Shown: positions 41,517 to 54,197, numbered from the stretch's first letter. The stretch is DNA of 64,000 nucleotides from Clostridia bacterium (GCA_017463125.1 JAFTPV010000013.1:1-64000); one strand, 5' to 3'. Program-made: numbers and translations. Notes: generated from the letters alone by a model not told the origin.

Positions 41517-43448
41517 ATGATAGCTCTCTCAACACAGGATATAAATCTGTCCTTCGGGACCGACGTTATATTAAAGGATATTTCGTTTGCCGTAAATGAC
41601 GGCGACAAGCTGGGTATAATAGGAGTAAACGGTGCGGGCAAGACCTCGCTTTTCCGCATCCTTACGGGCGAGTACACCGCAGATTCCGGTGCCGTTTACG
41701 TACAGAAGGGGCACACGGTTGGCATTCTTGAGCAAAATCCCGACCTCTCATCCCTTCCCGGCGAAACAAGCTGTCTTGAATATATGTATACCGCTTTTCC
41801 CGACCTTCTCTCACTTGAAGAGGAGATAGCGAGAACCGAGCTTCTTCTTGAAGAGGCGGGCAGGCTTGGGCACGAGGAGGAGCTTATCACCCTATCGTCA
41901 AGGCTCGGAGAGCAAAACTCCCGATACGCATCACTCGGCGGACTTGAATTTCGGTCAAGGTGTCGGGGAATGCTGCTCCGCCTCGGATTTGACGAGGGAC
42001 TGCTGGAGGCGAAGATACGTACGCTCTCCGGCGGACAGTACACCCGCCTTGCGCTTGCGCGCCTTCTTGCCACAGAGCCTGACGTACTGATGCTCGACGA
42101 GCCGACAAACCACCTTGACATTGACGCTCTTGCGTGGCTTGAGAGCTTTATCGCGGGGTATAAAAAGACGGTGCTTATCGTATCGCACGACAGATATTTT
42201 CTTGACAGGACTACGAATAAAACTCTCTGGCTCCGCTACGGCAGGGCGAGGCTCTATCACGGCGCGTACTCAAGGTGCAAGGAGGAGGCGGAGGCAGAGG
42301 CCGCGTCCCTAGAGAAGCGCTACAAGGAGCAGCAGAAGGAAATTGCCAAGATAAAGGCAAACATAGAGTTCCAGCGTCGATGCAACAGAGAGCATAATTT
42401 CGTCACCATAAGGTCGAAGGAAAAGCAGCTCGCGAGAATGGAAAAGGTTGAGCTTGCTCCGAAGGACGAAAAGAGTATACGCCTCTCGTTTGCCACCGAA
42501 GAGGAGTCTGCGGGAGACGTGCTTATTGCAAAGGAGCTTTCATTCTCCTACAGCGAAAAGCCGCTTATAAACAATATTTCTTTCCTTATTAGAAGGTACG
42601 AGAGGGTTCTCTTCCTCGGTCAGAACGGCTGCGGAAAGTCAACGCTTATGAAGCTGATAAACTCTATGCTTACGCCAACGCACGGCAAGATAACCCTCGG
42701 ATATAACATAAAAATAGGCTACTACGACCAGGAGAACAGAGGCCTTACTGACACGAACACGGTCTTTGAGGAGTTAAGGCAGGAATACCCTACCAAAACC
42801 GACCTTGAGCTGCGCTCGACCCTCGCCCTCTTTCTCTTTGATGCCGACGACATACAGAGGCGGGTATCCACCCTCTCGGGCGGTGAGCGCGCAAGGCTCA
42901 CCCTGGCGAAGCTGATACTTAAGAAGGTAAATCTTTTGATAATGGACGAGCCGACAAACCACCTTGACATCAGCTCCTCGGAGGCGCTGGAAAACGCACT
43001 GCTTGCCTTTGACGGTACGATAGTTGCAGTATCACACGACAGATATTTCATCAACAGGATTGCGACGAGGATAATAGAGCTATCCCCCACGAGCGAGCGC
43101 GGAATGCTCGACTATTCTCTCGAGGACTACGACGACGCCTATACCGAGTATATGCGTCTGAGGGAGCTTAAGCGACAGTCAGAGGAGGCGGTGAGGCCCG
43201 AGTCGGCACCCACCGACGCAAAGCTCTCCTACGAGGAACGCAAGCGCGAGAGCGCCGAGCGCCGTGCTAAAGAAAAAAAGCGCGAGCGCGCCGAGAAAAA
43301 AATCAAGGAGCTTGAGGAAGAGCTTTCCGCACTTGACAAGGAGCTTTTCGGCGAGGCGGCAAGCGACTACGTAAGAGCCGCAGAGATAGATACGAGAAAA
43401 GGCGAGATTGAAGAAGAGCTGCTCGAGCTTTACGAAATAGTGATGTAA
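41517..43448 (+). CDS. ABC-F family ribosome-associated ATPase
   Basis: A 643-residue protein with two ABC ATPase domains and no membrane part. Walker A boxes are GVNGAGKTS and GQNGCGKST, signatures LSGGQYTRLAL and LSGGERARLTL, and each Walker B is followed by DEPTNHLDI. The linker between the domains is the helical P-site-tRNA-interaction region, and the C-terminus (~560-643) is a charged coiled coil. ABC-F proteins rescue or tune ribosomes, and some give antibiotic resistance; this general YdiF/Uup-like type is more likely housekeeping. I start at 41517, behind AAGGAA; the frame is open further upstream over the promoter. Confidence 0.92.
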   Translation: MIALSTQDINLSFGTDVILKDISFAVNDGDKLGIIGVNGAGKTSLFRILTGEYTADSGAVYVQKGHTVGILEQNPDLSSLPGETSCLEYMYTAFPDLLSLEEEIARTELLLEEAGRLGHEEELITLSSRLGEQNSRYASLGGLEFRSRCRGMLLRLGFDEGLLEAKIRTLSGGQYTRLALARLLATEPDVLMLDEPTNHLDIDALAWLESFIAGYKKTVLIVSHDRYFLDRTTNKTLWLRYGRARLYHGAYSRCKEEAEAEAASLEKRYKEQQKEIAKIKANIEFQRRCNREHNFVTIRSKEKQLARMEKVELAPKDEKSIRLSFATEEESAGDVLIAKELSFSYSEKPLINNISFLIRRYERVLFLGQNGCGKSTLMKLINSMLTPTHGKITLGYNIKIGYYDQENRGLTDTNTVFEELRQEYPTKTDLELRSTLALFLFDADDIQRRVSTLSGGERARLTLAKLILKKVNLLIMDEPTNHLDISSSEALENALLAFDGTIVAVSHDRYFINRIATRIIELSPTSERGMLDYSLEDYDDAYTEYMRLRELKRQSEEAVRPESAPTDAKLSYEERKRESAERRAKEKKRERAEKKIKELEEELSALDKELFGEAASDYVRAAEIDTRKGEIEEELLELYEIVM

Positions 43449-43524
43449 GATTGCGGAATCAAGGATTAAGAGCTCTTGATTTATGTAATAAAATAAAGAT
43501 AATTTATCAAAAAGGAGGGCTTTT

Positions 43525-44463
43525 ATGGATATTTACGAATATTCGGGCAATAAAAAGCTCGCGTGCGGAAGATGCGTTATAGCGCTGGGCTTCTTTGACG
43601 GTGTGACGGCAGCGCACAGAGAGCTGATACGGAAAGCCGGAGAGATTGCGAAAATCAAGGGCCTTCCTCTCGGTATTTTCACCTTTCCTTCAGAGGACCC
43701 CCTGAAGCACGGCTCACCGAGGCTGTACTCAACGGAAGAAAAGCTTTCGCTTCTTTCGGGGTGCGGCGCGGATTTTACCGTGCTTGCCGATTTCAGAGCT
43801 ATATCGGGGCTATCCGACGAGGAGTTCGCAAGGGACGTTATAATACGCGATATTGGCGCTATGGTTGCCGTATCGGGCTACAACTTCCGCTTTGGCAGGG
43901 GGGCTATGGGAGATGCCGAGGCACTGGTGCGCCTTATGCACCTTTACGGCGGTGAGGCAGTTACCGTACCCGAGATGACCGCCAAGGGCTCTCCAATATC
44001 ATCAACCCGCATACGCGAGCTACTGGCAAACGGTGAGCCGGATGCGGCGCGTCTGCTTCTCGGCGTTCCATACTTTATATGCGGCAGGGTCGCGCACGGA
44101 CGCAGCGAGGGCAGGAGGCTCGGCTTCCCTACCGTTAATATTCCCATTGATAGCTCACGCGCGGTGCTGAAGCGGGGAGTTTACCGCACCGCAATTCCGA
44201 TAGGCGATAAGATATATAACGGAATTACAAACGTCGGCACCTGCCCTACCTTCACAGAGCGGGAAATACACACGGAAACCTATATACTTGATTTTGACGG
44301 CGACCTATACGAAAGGGAGCTTAAGATTTATTTTCTCGGCTATATCAGGGACGAGCGCCGCTTTGAGAGCGAAGAAGAGCTTGTCGCGAGGATAGCGGAG
44401 GATGAAAAAACGGCAATAAGAGAAAACGGAGATTTGACATGGCAAAGGCTTGGACTAAAATAA
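43525..44463 (+). CDS. ribF: Bifunctional riboflavin kinase / FAD synthetase
   Basis: A 312-residue RibF that makes FMN and then FAD. The N-terminal adenylyltransferase domain has LGFFDGVTAAHRELI and the SSTRIRELL motif near residue 155. The C-terminal kinase domain has GRVAHGRSEGRRLGFPTVNI near 190 and NVGTCPTF. AAAAAGGAGG precedes the ATG. It overlaps prmA by 25 bases. In many Firmicutes ribF follows truB; here it is with RNA and protein methyltransferases. Confidence 0.95.
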   Translation: MDIYEYSGNKKLACGRCVIALGFFDGVTAAHRELIRKAGEIAKIKGLPLGIFTFPSEDPLKHGSPRLYSTEEKLSLLSGCGADFTVLADFRAISGLSDEEFARDVIIRDIGAMVAVSGYNFRFGRGAMGDAEALVRLMHLYGGEAVTVPEMTAKGSPISSTRIRELLANGEPDAARLLLGVPYFICGRVAHGRSEGRRLGFPTVNIPIDSSRAVLKRGVYRTAIPIGDKIYNGITNVGTCPTFTEREIHTETYILDFDGDLYERELKIYFLGYIRDERRFESEEELVARIAEDEKTAIRENGDLTWQRLGLK

Positions 44464-45353
44464 CGGTTATCGGAAGGACCGAGCATCTTGACGAGATATG
44501 CTCGGTTATGAGTATGCTCGACAACGGTCTTATGATAGAGGATTACAGCGACTTTTCGCTCAATGGAATGTACGGCGAGCTTGTTGACGACTCTATTCTG
44601 AACGCGGATAAGGATACGGTTAAGGTTTCCCTCTTCGTACCCGAGGAGCGCAGCTTCCTTGAGTATAAGACGTTCCTCGAGGGACGCCTGCCCGCGCTGA
44701 ATATCAACGCGAAAATAGAGATTGAGGGAGTAAACGAGGACGACTGGGCAGAGAGCTGGAAGCAGTACTACAAGCCCGTTCCCCTCGGCAGAGTTACGAT
44801 AGTTCCTGCGTGGGAGGAGTACGAGGCAAGGGACGGCGAGGTCATAATTAGAATGGATCCCGGTATGGCATTCGGCACGGGAACGCACGAAACCACCCGC
44901 CTTGTAATAAGGCTGATGCAGGACGTCATCGCAGGCGGCGAGCGCGTCCTTGACGTCGGTACGGGCTCGGGAATACTCTCCATCTGCGCCTCAAAGCTCG
45001 GCGCTAAAAGCTGTAACGCCTACGACATTGACCCCGTTGCCGTTAAGGTTGCGAGGGATAACGTCATCTCCGACGGATGTGACAATATAACCGTCGAGGT
45101 ATCCGACCTACTTAAGAACGTTGACCTCACAGGCGGCAAGTACGACTTCTGCGTTGCGAATATAGTTGCGGATATTATCATAAGAATGTTACCCGATATA
45201 CGCACGTATCTTAAGGCAGGCTCACCTCTTATACTCTCGGGAATTATTCTCGACAGAGCCGACGAGGTAAGAGAGGCTATCAAAAAAGAGGGCTTCGTAA
45301 TAGAGAAGGAAATCACCGAGAATGATTGGCTCGGAATTCTTGTAAGAGTATAA
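44439..45353 (+). CDS. prmA: Ribosomal protein L11 methyltransferase
   Basis: A 304-residue PrmA, which trimethylates ribosomal protein L11. A small N-terminal substrate-binding domain (residues ~1-70) is followed by a Rossmann methyltransferase domain. Its motifs are DPGMAFGTGTHETTRL, the AdoMet site LDVGTGSGILSI and the catalytic-loop NIVADIII. The start overlaps ribF by 25 bases. It is followed 44 bases on by rsmE, the usual partner. Confidence 0.95.
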   Translation: MAKAWTKITVIGRTEHLDEICSVMSMLDNGLMIEDYSDFSLNGMYGELVDDSILNADKDTVKVSLFVPEERSFLEYKTFLEGRLPALNINAKIEIEGVNEDDWAESWKQYYKPVPLGRVTIVPAWEEYEARDGEVIIRMDPGMAFGTGTHETTRLVIRLMQDVIAGGERVLDVGTGSGILSICASKLGAKSCNAYDIDPVAVKVARDNVISDGCDNITVEVSDLLKNVDLTGGKYDFCVANIVADIIIRMLPDIRTYLKAGSPLILSGIILDRADEVREAIKKEGFVIEKEITENDWLGILVRV

Positions 45354-45397
45354 TTTTTAGTGTTTTGTAAACTTTATTTCACATTTTGGAGGCTTTT

Positions 45398-46132
45398 ATG
45401 CCAAGATTTTTCGCAAATCCCGAAAATATCGGCAGTGATATGATAACTTTAGTTGGCGATGACGCATATCACATCGCCCGTTCTCTGCGTATGGCGGTGG
45501 ATGATACCGTTACAGTTTCAGACGGCACGGGGATTACTTATGAATGTACTCTCGCGAAAATCAGGGACGACGTATGCGAGTGTAAGATAATCTCAAGCGC
45601 ACAGTCTTCGTCGGAGTCACCCGTCAGCGTAACTCTGTATATGGCGTATCCCAAGGGGGATAAGCTCGAGGTCGTTATACAAAAGGCGGTGGAGCTTGGT
45701 GCCGTAAGGATAGTCCCCTTTGAGTCGGAGAGGTGCATAAAGCGCCCGAAGGCAGAAAAGCTGGATAGACAGCTGACAAGGCTAAATAAAATTGCCGAGG
45801 AAGCGGCAAAGCAAAGCGGCCGCGACAGGCTCCCTGAGGTAGCAAGGCCCGTAACCTTTTCCGAAATGCTGGAGAGTGCGTCGGATGATGCTCTTGCGCT
45901 CTTCTGCTACGAGGGCGAGAGTAAGCGCACGCTGAAGGCGGTTCTTGAGGAGAATCGGGACGCGAAGAAAATATCCGTCATCGTGGGCTGTGAGGGCGGC
46001 TTCTCGGAAGAGGAGGCTATGGCGGCAAGAGCGGCAGGCTGCGCGTCGGTTACCCTCGGCAAGAGGATTTTGCGCTGTGAAACCGCACCGTCCTACGTTC
46101 TCTCCGCTATTTCCTACTGCTTCGAGCTTTGA
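45398..46132 (+). CDS. rsmE: 16S rRNA (uracil1498-N3)-methyltransferase
   Basis: A 244-residue RsmE of the SPOUT class, methylating U1498 of 16S rRNA. The N-terminal PUA-like domain begins PRFFANPENI. The SPOUT knot carries VIVGCEGGFSEEE and LGKRILRCETAP. I start at 45398, where TTTGGAGG is well spaced; an ATG four codons earlier falls inside that site. It ends the ribF-prmA-rsmE run. Confidence 0.95.
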   Translation: MPRFFANPENIGSDMITLVGDDAYHIARSLRMAVDDTVTVSDGTGITYECTLAKIRDDVCECKIISSAQSSSESPVSVTLYMAYPKGDKLEVVIQKAVELGAVRIVPFESERCIKRPKAEKLDRQLTRLNKIAEEAAKQSGRDRLPEVARPVTFSEMLESASDDALALFCYEGESKRTLKAVLEENRDAKKISVIVGCEGGFSEEEAMAARAAGCASVTLGKRILRCETAPSYVLSAISYCFEL

Positions 46133-46387
46133 TTTTTTTTGCGGCTCGGTCCTCGCGTTTTTTTACATATCGGACAGAAAAAATCCTACATTAGTAATAA
46201 TATATGGCACCTATTCTTGCATTTTTTCTGCTTTAGACAATTTGCATAAAATAAAAATGACCAATTTTTACGCCACGATTTTATATTAAAAACGCCTATT
46301 TCACAACTTTTTGGGGCTTGTATCGTAATTTCCAACAAAGATTTATAATTTTTTTTGTTAATTTTTTCAGTTTTTTTCAAAAAACTA
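46133..46387. other. Intergenic stretch with no recognised feature
   Basis: A/T-rich sequence between rsmE and the promoter of the next gene. Open frames here have no ribosome site and low complexity. Confidence 0.5.
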
Positions 46388-46416
46388 TTGAAAAATGTCC
46401 AAAAATGAGTTAAAAT
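46388..46416 (+). promoter_or_regulatory. Promoter of the PucR-type regulator
   Basis: TTGAAA (46388-46393), 17 bp, TAAAAT (46411-46416), giving a leader of about 95 bases. Confidence 0.65.
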
Positions 46417-46519
46417 ATAGTACAGTATTTACAAAATCCCCGCTCCGCGATTTTTCTTTTCGTTCCAGCGGGCGATTTCGTTTTTTAAGACAGCAGTTGA
46501 AGGAAGGATTTTTTCTATT

Positions 46520-47605
46520 ATGTCAAACAGAATGTTCCAAACCGTTATACATCAGATGAAGGATATAGTTGGGCGCACCATCGGCGTTATTGACGAGAAC
46601 GGTATCGTCATCGCATGCAGTGAGCTTAACAAAATCGGCGAGTCGAAGCAGCGTATCCGCGAGGAGCTTGCATTCTCTGCCGACACCGTAGTCTACGAGG
46701 ACTATACATATCATTTCATCAACGCATCGGGTAAGAACGAGTGCATAACCTTCGTTGAGGGTGACGACTCCCATGCGGCAAAGATGGCAGAGCTTCTCGC
46801 CATCTTCCTCTCCAATATCAAGAGCCTCTATGATGAAAAGTACGACAAGGGCTCATTTATCAAGAGCATTATTCTTGATAACATTCTCCCGAGCGATATT
46901 TATATTAAGTCAAACGAGCTTCATTTCTCTAACGAGGAAAACCGCGTCGTTATAGTTACAAAGTTCCAGCCTGTCTCTGACGAGAAGCCCTACGAGATAA
47001 TCGAGGCGATAGTTGGCGAGAGTGACACCGATTACGTCATCAATATCAGCGAGCAGGACGTTGTTATAGTACACGAGATCGACCGCACGGTTGAGATTGA
47101 CGAGATTGAGCAGTATGCAAAGGGAATTATTGCAAAAATCTCCGAGGAGTATGGCTCAAAGGTTCTCATCGGTATATCCTCTATCGTAGAAAATCTTAAG
47201 GATCTTGCAAGAGCTTATAAAGAAGCAAGGATAGCCCTCGAGGTTGGTAAGGTGTTTGACATCGAGAAGCCTATCATGTCTTACGAAAATCTCGGTATCG
47301 GCCGTCTTATCTACCAGCTTCCCACAACCCTCTGTGACATCTTCTTGCAGGAGGTGTTCAAGAAGGGCTCGCTCGAATCTCTTGACAGAGAAACTCTTAT
47401 GACGGTTCAGAGCTTCTTTGAGAATAACCTTAACGTTTCCGAAACGTCAAGAAAGCTCTTTGTTCACAGAAACACTCTCGTTTACCGTCTTGAGAAGATA
47501 AGGAAGCTCACAGGCCTTGACCTTCGCGAGTTTGACCACGCGGTAACCTTCAAGGTTGCGCTTATGGTTAAAAAATATCTTTCCAACAAGCCTATTAAGT
47601 TCTAA
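46520..47605 (+). CDS. PucR/CdaR-type transcriptional regulator
   Basis: A 361-residue regulator. The N-terminal ~130 residues resemble the sugar-diacid-recognition type sensor (TIGVIDENGIVIACSE). A GGDEF-like middle domain has no catalytic motif. The C-terminal PucR helix-turn-helix contains FFENNLNVSETSRKLFVHRNTLVYRLEKI and a conserved LREFDHAV. CdaR relatives respond to sugar diacids, PucR relatives to purine breakdown. No target genes are adjacent; the uronate genes at 6-8 kb are a speculative link. Confidence 0.85.
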   Translation: MSNRMFQTVIHQMKDIVGRTIGVIDENGIVIACSELNKIGESKQRIREELAFSADTVVYEDYTYHFINASGKNECITFVEGDDSHAAKMAELLAIFLSNIKSLYDEKYDKGSFIKSIILDNILPSDIYIKSNELHFSNEENRVVIVTKFQPVSDEKPYEIIEAIVGESDTDYVINISEQDVVIVHEIDRTVEIDEIEQYAKGIIAKISEEYGSKVLIGISSIVENLKDLARAYKEARIALEVGKVFDIEKPIMSYENLGIGRLIYQLPTTLCDIFLQEVFKKGSLESLDRETLMTVQSFFENNLNVSETSRKLFVHRNTLVYRLEKIRKLTGLDLREFDHAVTFKVALMVKKYLSNKPIKF

Positions 47606-47671
47606 AAAATATCCCTCCGACAGAATTTCCGCATTTTTGCTCGGAGAATGTGATAAAATAAACATAAGAGG

Positions 47672-47704
47672 TTGTCGGCGTTTGTTAAATGCTGCCGGCA
47701 GCCT
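47672..47704 (+). other. Leader hairpin before the S41 peptidase gene
   Basis: GGTTGTCGGC can pair with GCCGGCAGCC, allowing G-T wobbles, and another stem (CTCCGA/TCGGAG, ~47614-47645) lies just upstream. They separate the regulator gene from the protease gene, and may be terminator or leader structure. Confidence 0.35.
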
Positions 47705-47742
47705 CAAAGTATGTACATAAGCCAATAAAAAGAAGGTATGGT

Positions 47743-49158
47743 ATGAAAAATAATTTTTACAGGCCTCATCTTCGTATATTGTCAGCTTTGTTAGTCCTTA
47801 TTCTCACCCTATCGGTGCTCTTCTCCTGCACGGAGCCGAGAGTTTACACCAAGGAGGAGATAATCCAAAATATCAGCTCTATTGACACATCTGAGTCAAG
47901 GTACGAGTACGTTTACCTATATCTTCAGGACGTCGGTATCCCGACCTTTGACAATATGAAATTTCTCTGGGCAGAGATGGTCTTTAACAGGAACTTTAAC
48001 CTTGAGGGCGGTCTGCCGGCAACCTCCGAGCACGCGCGTCTTACTGCAGAGGCGTTTATGGCGGAGTATTACGACGTTATAGACCGCACGGATAAGGCTG
48101 CCGTGACCGACGCTCTTATCACCTGCTACACGGAGGCTATCGGCGACCCGTATTCCATCTACCGCGTACCCGAGGACTCTAGCGACTATAATACCGATAT
48201 GAGCGGTAAATTCGGCGGCATCGGCGTCGTTATAGAGTACGACCATTCTGCCGAAACTCTGACTGTCAGCTCCATATACATCGACTCCCCTGCGGAGAAG
48301 GCGGGCTTTATGGTCGGCGATATAATATGGGCGGTTGACGGTAAGCTCGTCAGCGATATTGGGTATTTAAGCGCAGTTGACTACGTCAGAGGTGAGATTG
48401 GTACTAACGTTACGGTTACGGTGAAGCGCGGCGACGATCTTTTAGACCTTGTTGCGACCAGAGCCGAGGTTGAGGAAAAAACCGTTGACTATATACTCGA
48501 GGACGGATACGGATATATACAGATAACGTCCTTTAAGGATAACACGGATAAGCAGTTTATCGAGGCAATAGACTATATGGAGGCAAACGGTGCCAAGGGA
48601 ATAATATTTGACCTGCGCGGCAACCCCGGCGGATACCTGCACACCGTATGCAATATGCTCTCTTACCTGCTCCCAACCGGCAAAAAGCTGGTTTCCTACA
48701 CTTACAAGGGCGAGCAGCCCAGGTATAACAACGCTACCGACGACCCGCACCCGACTCTTAAAAATGAGGAGGGCGAGGCGATCAAGGTAGACCATACGCT
48801 CACTCTTCCCTTCGTCGTTATCTGCGACGAATATACTGCCTCTGCAGGCGAGATCTTTACCTCGGTCATACGTGACTACAAGACAGAGGGACTTCTCAAT
48901 GCGAGGATAGTAGGAAAAACCACCTACGGTAAGGGTATTATGCAGTCGAGCGCGCAGTACTACGACGGCTCAACAGTAACTCTCACGGTTGCCTACTATA
49001 ATCCTCCCTCGGAGATAAATTATCACGGGGTTGGCGTAAGCCCTGACGTTACGGTAGAGAACGAGATAGGCACCGACGAGAGTGGAAAGCAATATCTTAT
49101 AGACAACCAGCTTTCGTCAGCTTACGAGGAGCTTAAAAAGCTCGCAAACGCAAACTAA
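47743..49158 (+). CDS. S41-family C-terminal processing lipoprotein protease
   Basis: A 471-residue CtpA-like serine protease. The signal peptide ends TLSVLFSC, so it should be lipid-anchored outside the cell. A PDZ domain (about residues 155-240, starting GIGVVIEYD and including SPAEKAGFMVGDIIWAVDG) is followed by the protease domain. The catalytic Ser is in EYTASAGEIFTS and the Lys in GKTTYGKGIMQ. The substrate-binding GNPGGYL is also present. I start at 47743, after AGAAGG; the frame is open to 47689. Processed targets are unknown. Confidence 0.93.
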   Translation: MKNNFYRPHLRILSALLVLILTLSVLFSCTEPRVYTKEEIIQNISSIDTSESRYEYVYLYLQDVGIPTFDNMKFLWAEMVFNRNFNLEGGLPATSEHARLTAEAFMAEYYDVIDRTDKAAVTDALITCYTEAIGDPYSIYRVPEDSSDYNTDMSGKFGGIGVVIEYDHSAETLTVSSIYIDSPAEKAGFMVGDIIWAVDGKLVSDIGYLSAVDYVRGEIGTNVTVTVKRGDDLLDLVATRAEVEEKTVDYILEDGYGYIQITSFKDNTDKQFIEAIDYMEANGAKGIIFDLRGNPGGYLHTVCNMLSYLLPTGKKLVSYTYKGEQPRYNNATDDPHPTLKNEEGEAIKVDHTLTLPFVVICDEYTASAGEIFTSVIRDYKTEGLLNARIVGKTTYGKGIMQSSAQYYDGSTVTLTVAYYNPPSEINYHGVGVSPDVTVENEIGTDESGKQYLIDNQLSSAYEELKKLANAN

Positions 49159-49207
49159 ACTTGTCAAAAATACACTAAAATATATAGAATTCAGGAGAAT
49201 CACAAAA

Positions 49208-49690
49208 ATGGCTGAAACAAAAACCTACACCCAAGCAGGCTTCAAGGCTCTTCAAGATGAGCTTGACTACCTCGTAAACGTAAGAGTCGAGGAGAATAAA
49301 AAGGAGATTTCCACAGCTCGAGCATTCGGCGATCTTTCGGAGAACTCGGAGTACGATGAAGCAAAGCAGGAGCAGGGCAAGATACACGCGCGAATCGACG
49401 AGCTTCGCGAGATGATCGCAAACGCGAAGGTTATTGACGAATCCCAGATAGACGAATCGAAGATAAGCGTAGGCTCTATCGTCGTGCTTTACAACGTCGA
49501 GCGCGGACGCGAGTTTACCTACCACATCGTTGGCTCTTATGAAACCGACCCCAAGAACGGCAAGATTTCCGACTCCTCTCCCGTAGGCCTTGCGCTTATC
49601 GGTGCATCGGTTGGCGACGAGGTTGTCGTTGCGGGCGTTAAGGAGCAGCACCTTCAGATAAAGAGCGTTACAAGAGCAAGAGAACAGTAA
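49208..49690 (+). CDS. greA: Transcription elongation factor GreA
   Basis: A 160-residue GreA, which reaches through the RNA polymerase secondary channel and stimulates cleavage of backtracked RNA. The N-terminal coiled coil carries the acidic tip in GDLSENSEYDEAK. The C-terminal FKBP-like domain has the SPVGLALIGASVGDEV motif. CAGGAG precedes the ATG. It is 41 bases upstream of lysS, a common Firmicutes pair. Confidence 0.97.
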   Translation: MAETKTYTQAGFKALQDELDYLVNVRVEENKKEISTARAFGDLSENSEYDEAKQEQGKIHARIDELREMIANAKVIDESQIDESKISVGSIVVLYNVERGREFTYHIVGSYETDPKNGKISDSSPVGLALIGASVGDEVVVAGVKEQHLQIKSVTRAREQ

Positions 49691-49731
49691 AAAATCGCAA
49701 CCTATGCGACCTTTTGGAAAGGACGGCAAAA

Positions 49732-51246
49732 ATGGCAAATCAGGAAAATACTAATCAGAATAACGTTAATTCAACCAGCGAGCTTGCGGTGCGCCGCGAG
49801 AAGCTAAATAGCCTCTACGAATCGGGAAATAACCCTTTTGAGATAACAAAGTACGACGTAACAACAGAAAGTCTTTCGGCAATCAAGCTCTTTGAAGAGC
49901 GCGAAGAAACTCTTGCCGAGGGCGAGGAGATAAAGGTACGCCTTGGCGGCAGACTCGTCAGCCGCAGAATTATGGGTAAGGCGTCTTTTGCCCATCTGCT
50001 TGACGGCGAGGGCAAGATACAGCTCTACGTTGCAAGAGATAGCGTAGGCGAAGATGTGTATGCAGGCTTTAAGAAATGGGACGTTGGTGACATCATCGGC
50101 GTTGAGGGCAGCCTCTTCCGCACGAGAACCGGCGAGATTTCCGTACACGCGACAAGCATTACCCTGCTTGCAAAATCGCTTCTTCCCCTTCCCGAGAAGT
50201 TTCACGGTCTTACAAATCTCGAGCAGAGATACAGGCAGAGATACGTTGACCTTATCGTTAATCCCGAGGTTAAGGACACCTTCGTTAAGCGTTCAAAGAT
50301 ACTTACGCTTATAAGAGAGTACCTTGACTCCAAGGGCTTCCTTGAGGTTGATACTCCCATTCTCCTTCCTATTGAGATAGGCGCGTCTGCACGCCCCTTC
50401 GTTACTCATCACAATACCCTCGACATTCCTATGTACCTTCGTATAGAGACCGAGCTTTACTTAAAGCGCCTTATCGTCGGCGGTATGAACAAGGTTTACG
50501 AGGTTGGAAGAATTTTCAGAAACGAGGGTATGGACCAAAAGCATAATCCCGAGTTCACATCTATCGAGCTTTACCAGGCTTATACCGACTATTACGGCAT
50601 GATGGACCTTGTTGAAGAGCTTTATAAGATGCTTGCAAAAGAGGTTTGCGGTGATACAAAGATTACCTATCAGGGCACTGAAATCGACCTTGGCAAGTGG
50701 GAAAGACTCACTATGGTTGAGGCTGTTAAGAAATACGCGGGTGTCGACTACTACGAGTGGAAATCCGACGAGGAGGCTCGTGCTGCTGCAAAGGAAAAGC
50801 ACGTTGAGGTTCCCGAGGACGCTACTAAAGGCACCGTGCTTGTAGAATTCTTCGACGCTTACGTTGAGGATAAGCTCATTCAGCCCACCTTCATCTACGA
50901 CTACCCTGTAGAGAACTCCCCTCTTGCAAAGCGCAAGCCCACCGAGCCCGCATTTACAGAGAGATTTGAGTATTTCATAAATTGCACCGAGTACGGCAAC
51001 GCCTTCTCCGAGCTTAACGACCCCATCGACCAGAGAGCAAGATTTGAGAGTCAGGTGGCAAAGAAGAGAGCCGAGGACCCCAATACGACCGCAGAGGTCG
51101 ATTACGACTACATTACCGCGCTCGAGTACGGTATGCCTCCCACAGGCGGTCTTGGTTTTGGTGTTGACAGACTTGTTATGCTTCTTACGGATAGCGCGTC
51201 GATAAGAGATGTTCTTCTTTTCCCGACAATGAAGCCCGAGGCATAA
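49732..51246 (+). CDS. lysS: Lysyl-tRNA synthetase (class II)
   Basis: A 504-residue class II LysS. The N-terminal OB-fold anticodon domain (~residues 55-160, containing VRLGGRLVSRRIMGKASF) is followed by the catalytic domain with RSKILTLIR, motif 2 FRNEGMDQKHNPEFT and motif 3 GLGFGVDRLVML. I start at 49732 (MANQENT), after GGAAAGGA; an ATG six codons earlier falls on the site. It follows greA and is closed by a strong terminator. Confidence 0.97.
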   Translation: MANQENTNQNNVNSTSELAVRREKLNSLYESGNNPFEITKYDVTTESLSAIKLFEEREETLAEGEEIKVRLGGRLVSRRIMGKASFAHLLDGEGKIQLYVARDSVGEDVYAGFKKWDVGDIIGVEGSLFRTRTGEISVHATSITLLAKSLLPLPEKFHGLTNLEQRYRQRYVDLIVNPEVKDTFVKRSKILTLIREYLDSKGFLEVDTPILLPIEIGASARPFVTHHNTLDIPMYLRIETELYLKRLIVGGMNKVYEVGRIFRNEGMDQKHNPEFTSIELYQAYTDYYGMMDLVEELYKMLAKEVCGDTKITYQGTEIDLGKWERLTMVEAVKKYAGVDYYEWKSDEEARAAAKEKHVEVPEDATKGTVLVEFFDAYVEDKLIQPTFIYDYPVENSPLAKRKPTEPAFTERFEYFINCTEYGNAFSELNDPIDQRARFESQVAKKRAEDPNTTAEVDYDYITALEYGMPPTGGLGFGVDRLVMLLTDSASIRDVLLFPTMKPEA

Positions 51247-51263
51247 CTCTTCATTCATTTTAT

Positions 51264-51296
51264 AAAAATGCACTCAAGAAATTGAGTGCATTTTTT
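51264..51296 (+). terminator. Terminator of greA-lysS
   Basis: TGCACTCAA (51269-51277), GAAA loop, TTGAGTGCA (51282-51290), then TTTTTT. Confidence 0.85.
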
Positions 51297-51373
51297 GTTT
51301 TTATTTCGCTTTAGGTTATTACGGCTCAAAGTAACGCTTTTTTGAAATTAATTCCTTATTTGCACGGGTAACT

Positions 51374-51400
51374 TTAGCACTCTTCACAAAAGAGTGCTAA
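51374..51400 (+). promoter_or_regulatory. CIRCE element (HrcA operator)
   Basis: TTAGCACTC (51374-51382), nine bases, GAGTGCTAA (51392-51400): a perfect match to the CIRCE consensus. It places clpB under the heat-shock repressor HrcA. It is about 185 bases before the start codon, so the leader is long or the promoter lies downstream of it. Confidence 0.93.
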
Positions 51401-51584
51401 CATTTACAGTTTGTTAATATTTTGGTATTTAATAATTCATATTTTATGGGTATTATTATATTGTACTGATAGCACGAGTGTTATTTTTTTGATTTTCGTA
51501 TCATTTATTGGCACTTCGGAAAACATAATGCTACCGTTAATAATTGTAAACAAGTACAAGCTTTTAGAAAGGAGCTTTTGCGAT

Positions 51585-54173
<2,589 letters not shown>

Positions 54174-54197
54174 ATTTTACATTTATACTCATTTTTT

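Noticed and set aside
46186..46380. Leftward 64-codon frame after rsmE
   Set aside because: It is A/T-driven, Lys/Asn-rich sequence with no ribosome site and it faces the regulator's promoter region.
51411..51584. N-terminal extension of ClpB
   Set aside because: It would add a hydrophobic, non-conserved segment. The ATG at 51585 has a good ribosome site and gives the normal ClpB start.
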